From Nitrospirota bacterium (GTDB lineage Bacteria; Nitrospirota; Thermodesulfovibrionia; Thermodesulfovibrionales; SM23-35), in the NCBI GenBank assembly GCA_029883145.1, contig JAOUJR010000091.1:1-6816 (forward strand): a stretch of DNA of 6,816 nucleotides. Direction: 5' to 3'. Below the pieces are notes generated by a model that searched no databases, had not been told where the DNA came from, and was given only the letters and a program-made list of their open reading frames with translations. A program made the translations under genes and the position numbers. Below, in pieces: positions 4,383-6,816 of the stretch (position 1 is its first letter; the number at the start of each line of letters is the position of its first letter).

Positions 4383-5573
4383 ATGCTTTCCCAGAGGGCG
4401 AAAAAGATCAAGCCGTCACCAACTCTTTCTATAGACGCAAAGGCAAAAGCGATGAAGGCAGCAGGAGTTGATATCGTAGGGTTTGGAGTAGGTGAGCCAG
4501 ACTTCGATACCCCTGAAAATATAAAAGAGGCTGCGATAAAGGCAATAAAAGACGGCTTTACAAAGTACACCCCAGTAGGAGGTATAGACCCTCTTAAGGA
4601 TGCGATTATCGAAAAATTTAAAAAAGATAATAATCTGAACTATACACGTAAAGAAATCATTGTCTCATGCGGTGCAAAACATAGTCTCTATAATATTGCG
4701 CAGGCATTATTTGACCCAGGTGATGAAATCTTAATCCCGTCGCCGTACTGGGTCTCATATCCAGACCAGGTTATCCTTAATGATGCAATCCCGGTTTTTG
4801 TGAAGACAGTGGAGGCTGATTCCTTTATGGCTAAGCCAGAGGTAATTGAATCTCATATCACGAAAAGGACAAAGGCATTGATCCTGAATTCTCCATCAAA
4901 TCCAACAGGGCTTACCTATGATAAAAAGACTCTTGAAAAAATAGCAGAGGTAGTCCTTAAACATAACATCTATGTTGTATCTGATGAGATTTATGAAAAA
5001 CTCACCTATGATGGTGTCACACATGTGAGCATTGCTTCTTTTAACAATGAGATAAAGGCAAAAACGATAGTTGTGAATGGACTTTCAAAATCTTATGCAA
5101 TGACAGGGTGGAGGATTGGTTATGCAGCAGGACCAAAAGAAATAGTAAAAGCGATGACGAATATACAGAGCCAGTCCACATCGAATCCAACCTCCATAGC
5201 TCAGAAAGCAGCTGTTGAGGCACTTACAGGCCTGCAGGATTTTATTCACGTAATGCTCACCGAATTTGATAAAAGGAGGAGGTTTCTCATTAAAGAACTT
5301 AATTCTATCCCTGGCATGAGCTGTATTACCCCTACCGGTGCTTTTTATGCATTCCCCAATACATCCAGACTGTATGGTAAATCTCTTGCCAGCAAAAAAA
5401 TATCTTCGTCATCAGACTTTTCCCTTTACCTTCTTGAAGAGGCAAAGGTTGCACTTGTACACGGAGATGCATTTGGTGATGACAACTACATAAGACTCTC
5501 TTACGCAACGTCTCTTGACGAGATAAATAAAGGTGTGAGCAGAATAAGAGAGGCAGTGAATAGACTTTCTTGA
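4383..5573 (+). CDS. aspC: Class I pyridoxal-phosphate aspartate/aromatic aminotransferase
   Basis: This 396-aa cytoplasmic enzyme is of normal length for subgroup Ib aspartate aminotransferases. These move an amino group between aspartate (or aromatic amino acids and, in some members, prephenate) and 2-oxoglutarate. Visible family marks are F-G-V-G-E-P-D-F-D-T-P at 34-44, P-Y-W-V-S-Y at 121-126, N-S-P-S-N-P-T-G at 169-176 (Asn173 contacts the cofactor), S-D-E-I-Y at 200-204 (Asp201 pairs with the pyridine nitrogen), S-K-S-Y-A-M-T-G-W-R at 235-244 with Lys236 as the Schiff-base lysine, and Arg371 in I-R-L-S-Y-A, which binds the substrate carboxylate. All key residues are intact. AAAGGAGG at 4367-4374 lies 8 nt before the ATG. 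era starts 15 nt downstream. The exact substrate (aspartate or prephenate) cannot be told from this sequence alone. Confidence 0.93.
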   Translation: MLSQRAKKIKPSPTLSIDAKAKAMKAAGVDIVGFGVGEPDFDTPENIKEAAIKAIKDGFTKYTPVGGIDPLKDAIIEKFKKDNNLNYTRKEIIVSCGAKHSLYNIAQALFDPGDEILIPSPYWVSYPDQVILNDAIPVFVKTVEADSFMAKPEVIESHITKRTKALILNSPSNPTGLTYDKKTLEKIAEVVLKHNIYVVSDEIYEKLTYDGVTHVSIASFNNEIKAKTIVVNGLSKSYAMTGWRIGYAAGPKEIVKAMTNIQSQSTSNPTSIAQKAAVEALTGLQDFIHVMLTEFDKRRRFLIKELNSIPGMSCITPTGAFYAFPNTSRLYGKSLASKKISSSSDFSLYLLEEAKVALVHGDAFGDDNYIRLSYATSLDEINKGVSRIREAVNRLS

Positions 5574-5588
5574 AATAATGAGTAATGA

Positions 5589-6488
5589 GTGATTGATGAA
5601 GAGCTAAAAGATTTTCGGTCGGGCTATGTATCTATCATTGGACGACCCAATGTTGGTAAGTCTACACTCCTGAATTCCATTCTTGATGAAAAAGTTGCAA
5701 TCGTTACCACAAAACCGCAGACAACAAGAAACAGGATTATCGGAATAAAAACGCTTCCTAAGGCACAGATTATCTTTATTGATACACCCGGAATCCATAA
5801 ACCAAGGCATAAACTCGGTGAAACAATGGTGAGAACAGCTCTGGAAGCATTAAGCGCAGTGGATATTATTCTCTTCATGGTCGAACCCCATTATCCCGAG
5901 AAAGAAGATTTATCAATCTTTGAGATGTTGAAAAAAGTTCGTTCTTCTGTCTTTTTGCTGATAAACAAAATAGATACACTCAAGAAAGCAGACCTTCTTC
6001 CACTCATAGATCACTTCAAAAATCTATATTCGTTTCATGAGATAATCCCAGTTTCTGCATTAACCTGTGATGGAGTAAGTCTACTCATGGAGAGAATCTT
6101 CACCTACTTACCCTATGGCCCTAAATATTATCCTGATGAGTACATCACTGACCAGCTCGAAAGATTTATGGTCTCCGAGATAATAAGAGAAAAAGTAATG
6201 GAAATGACAGAAGAGGAAGTTCCTTATTCTGTTGCTGTTGAAATTACCGAATGGAAAGAAAGAGAAGATGGTCTCATTTCAATCAGCGGCAATATTTATG
6301 TTGAAAGAGAAGGTCAGAAAGGTATTATAATAGGTAAGCGAGGTGCGATGCTCAAATCCATAGGAAGTGCTGCAAGAATTGATATTGAAAAGCTCCTCAC
6401 TACAAAGGTCTTTCTCGAACTATGGGTAAAGGTGAAAAAAGACTGGCGAAACGATAAAACAACGCTGAGGGAATTAGGATACCAATAG
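5589..6488 (+). CDS. era: GTPase Era, 16S rRNA / 30S assembly factor
   Basis: This 299-aa protein has the full Era layout and length. The N-terminal GTPase domain has G1 GRPNVGKS (18-25), the G2 region P-Q-T-T-R-N-R-I (43-50), G3 DTPG (65-68), G4 NKID (126-129) and G5 SAL (156-158). The C-terminal KH RNA-binding domain carries I-I-I-G-K-R-G-A-M-L-K-S-I-G (246-259, GxxG loop at 249-252). It ends in the usual D-W-R-N-D and L-R-E-L-G-Y. Era binds the 3' end of 16S rRNA during 30S maturation and couples it to GTP hydrolysis. The GTG at 5589 is the only start codon available before the G1 motif, because a TGA lies directly upstream in frame. No clear Shine-Dalgarno precedes it, so translation may depend on coupling to the aminotransferase gene, 15 nt upstream. 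Confidence 0.97.
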   Translation: MIDEELKDFRSGYVSIIGRPNVGKSTLLNSILDEKVAIVTTKPQTTRNRIIGIKTLPKAQIIFIDTPGIHKPRHKLGETMVRTALEALSAVDIILFMVEPHYPEKEDLSIFEMLKKVRSSVFLLINKIDTLKKADLLPLIDHFKNLYSFHEIIPVSALTCDGVSLLMERIFTYLPYGPKYYPDEYITDQLERFMVSEIIREKVMEMTEEEVPYSVAVEITEWKEREDGLISISGNIYVEREGQKGIIIGKRGAMLKSIGSAARIDIEKLLTTKVFLELWVKVKKDWRNDKTTLRELGYQ

Positions 6489-6816
6489 ATGTTAATTGAG
6501 ATGAAGGTTGAAGGTCTGCTGTTTGATCCCCGTAGTAGTATGTATATCCTCCTTCTGAAAGAAGTGGATGGAGACGGGACTCTCCCCATATGGATCGGTA
6601 AACCTGAGGCAGATTCAATTGCACTTGCGTTAGGGAAGGTGGTAACCCCACGACCTCTTACCCATGACCTTGTAAAAAATATCATTGATAGCCTTAAGGT
6701 CAAAGTAACAAAGATCGTTGTCACAGAAATTCTTGACAACACATACTATGCACTTGTCTGTCTGAGCGATGGAAAGAAAGAAACACTTGTAGACTCACGT
6801 CCTAGTGATGCGGTTG
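6489..6816 (+). CDS. Bifunctional nuclease (DUF151) family protein, 3' end outside window
   Basis: The gene opens at the ATG directly after the era stop (0-nt gap) and runs off the window in frame with 109 residues visible. The sequence follows the bifunctional nuclease family closely: M-L-I-E-M-K-V-E-G-L-L-F-D-P at 1-14, L-P-I-W-I-G at 32-37 with Glu40, T-P-R-P-L-T-H-D-L at 53-61, then D-N-T-Y-Y-A and S-R-P-S-D-A at 103-108. The family is named after a plant protein with RNase and DNase activity; the bacterial role is unsettled. AGGA at 6476-6479, inside the end of era, lies 9 nt before the start. An alternative start at the ATG at 6501 would drop four residues that normally belong to the family. 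The tight packing argues for one transcript with era. Confidence 0.92.
   Translation, partial: MLIEMKVEGLLFDPRSSMYILLLKEVDGDGTLPIWIGKPEADSIALALGKVVTPRPLTHDLVKNIIDSLKVKVTKIVVTEILDNTYYALVCLSDGKKETLVDSRPSDAV

Noticed and set aside
5624..5878. Minus-strand open frames across era and other genes (for example 5604-5810, 6314-6742, 151-525)
   Set aside because: All are antisense to genes with clear family motifs on the + strand, have no recognisable domains of their own, and look like shadows of codon bias.
1..6816. CRISPR arrays, tRNA or rRNA genes, toxin-antitoxin pairs, phage genes
   Set aside because: I saw no spaced direct repeats, no cloverleaf with CCA-type end or rRNA-like segments, and no recognisable toxin, antitoxin or phage proteins on either strand.

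Overview
The window is a compact bacterial stretch with almost everything on the + strand. It has moderate-to-low GC, strong AGGAGG-type Shine-Dalgarno sites, two predicted GTG starts, lipobox proteins and a short GTCATTGCGAG inverted-repeat element. Taken together this suggests a Gram-negative anaerobe such as Nitrospirota or a deltaproteobacterial-type lineage. That placement is inferred from gene content and style, not from a marker phylogeny.

Left half (1-1932). After a possible tail of an upstream gene come two exported proteins of an envelope character: a 142-aa secreted protein with W-Y-R repeats (153-581) and a 283-aa DUF4382 lipoprotein (627-1478). A strong intrinsic terminator follows (1556-1591), with an extra competing arm just upstream. 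A 42-aa signal-peptide ORF (1643-1771) has a good ribosome binding site. It is either a true small protein, a frameshifted remnant, or a gene read through a -1 slippery site.

Middle (1876-4287). A promoter-like pair precedes a two-gene unit: a secreted protein with three copies of a V-P-x-E-V-I-x-L-R-x-R-G repeat (1933-2583) and a PA2779-family protein (2614-3006). A terminator-like long-loop palindrome and an 85-bp interspersed inverted-repeat element separate this unit from its expected partner, a PA2778-type C39 cysteine peptidase lipoprotein (3254-3781). The peptidase overlaps by ATGA with a TPR protein (3778-4287). In PA2778 of Pseudomonas, as I recall it, the C39 and TPR parts are one polypeptide, so here the family appears split into two translationally coupled genes. 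The PA2779 protein has a Gly-Gly just before its C-terminal membrane segment, and the neighbouring peptidase belongs to a clan known for Gly-Gly cleavage. This is the most interesting functional hypothesis in the window.

Right half (4288-6816). This part is housekeeping: a class I (subgroup Ib type) aspartate/aromatic aminotransferase (4383-5573), the ribosome-assembly GTPase Era (5589-6488), and the start of a bifunctional-nuclease (DUF151) family gene (6489 to the window edge). The three are packed head to tail with gaps of 15 and 0 nt and probably form one operon.
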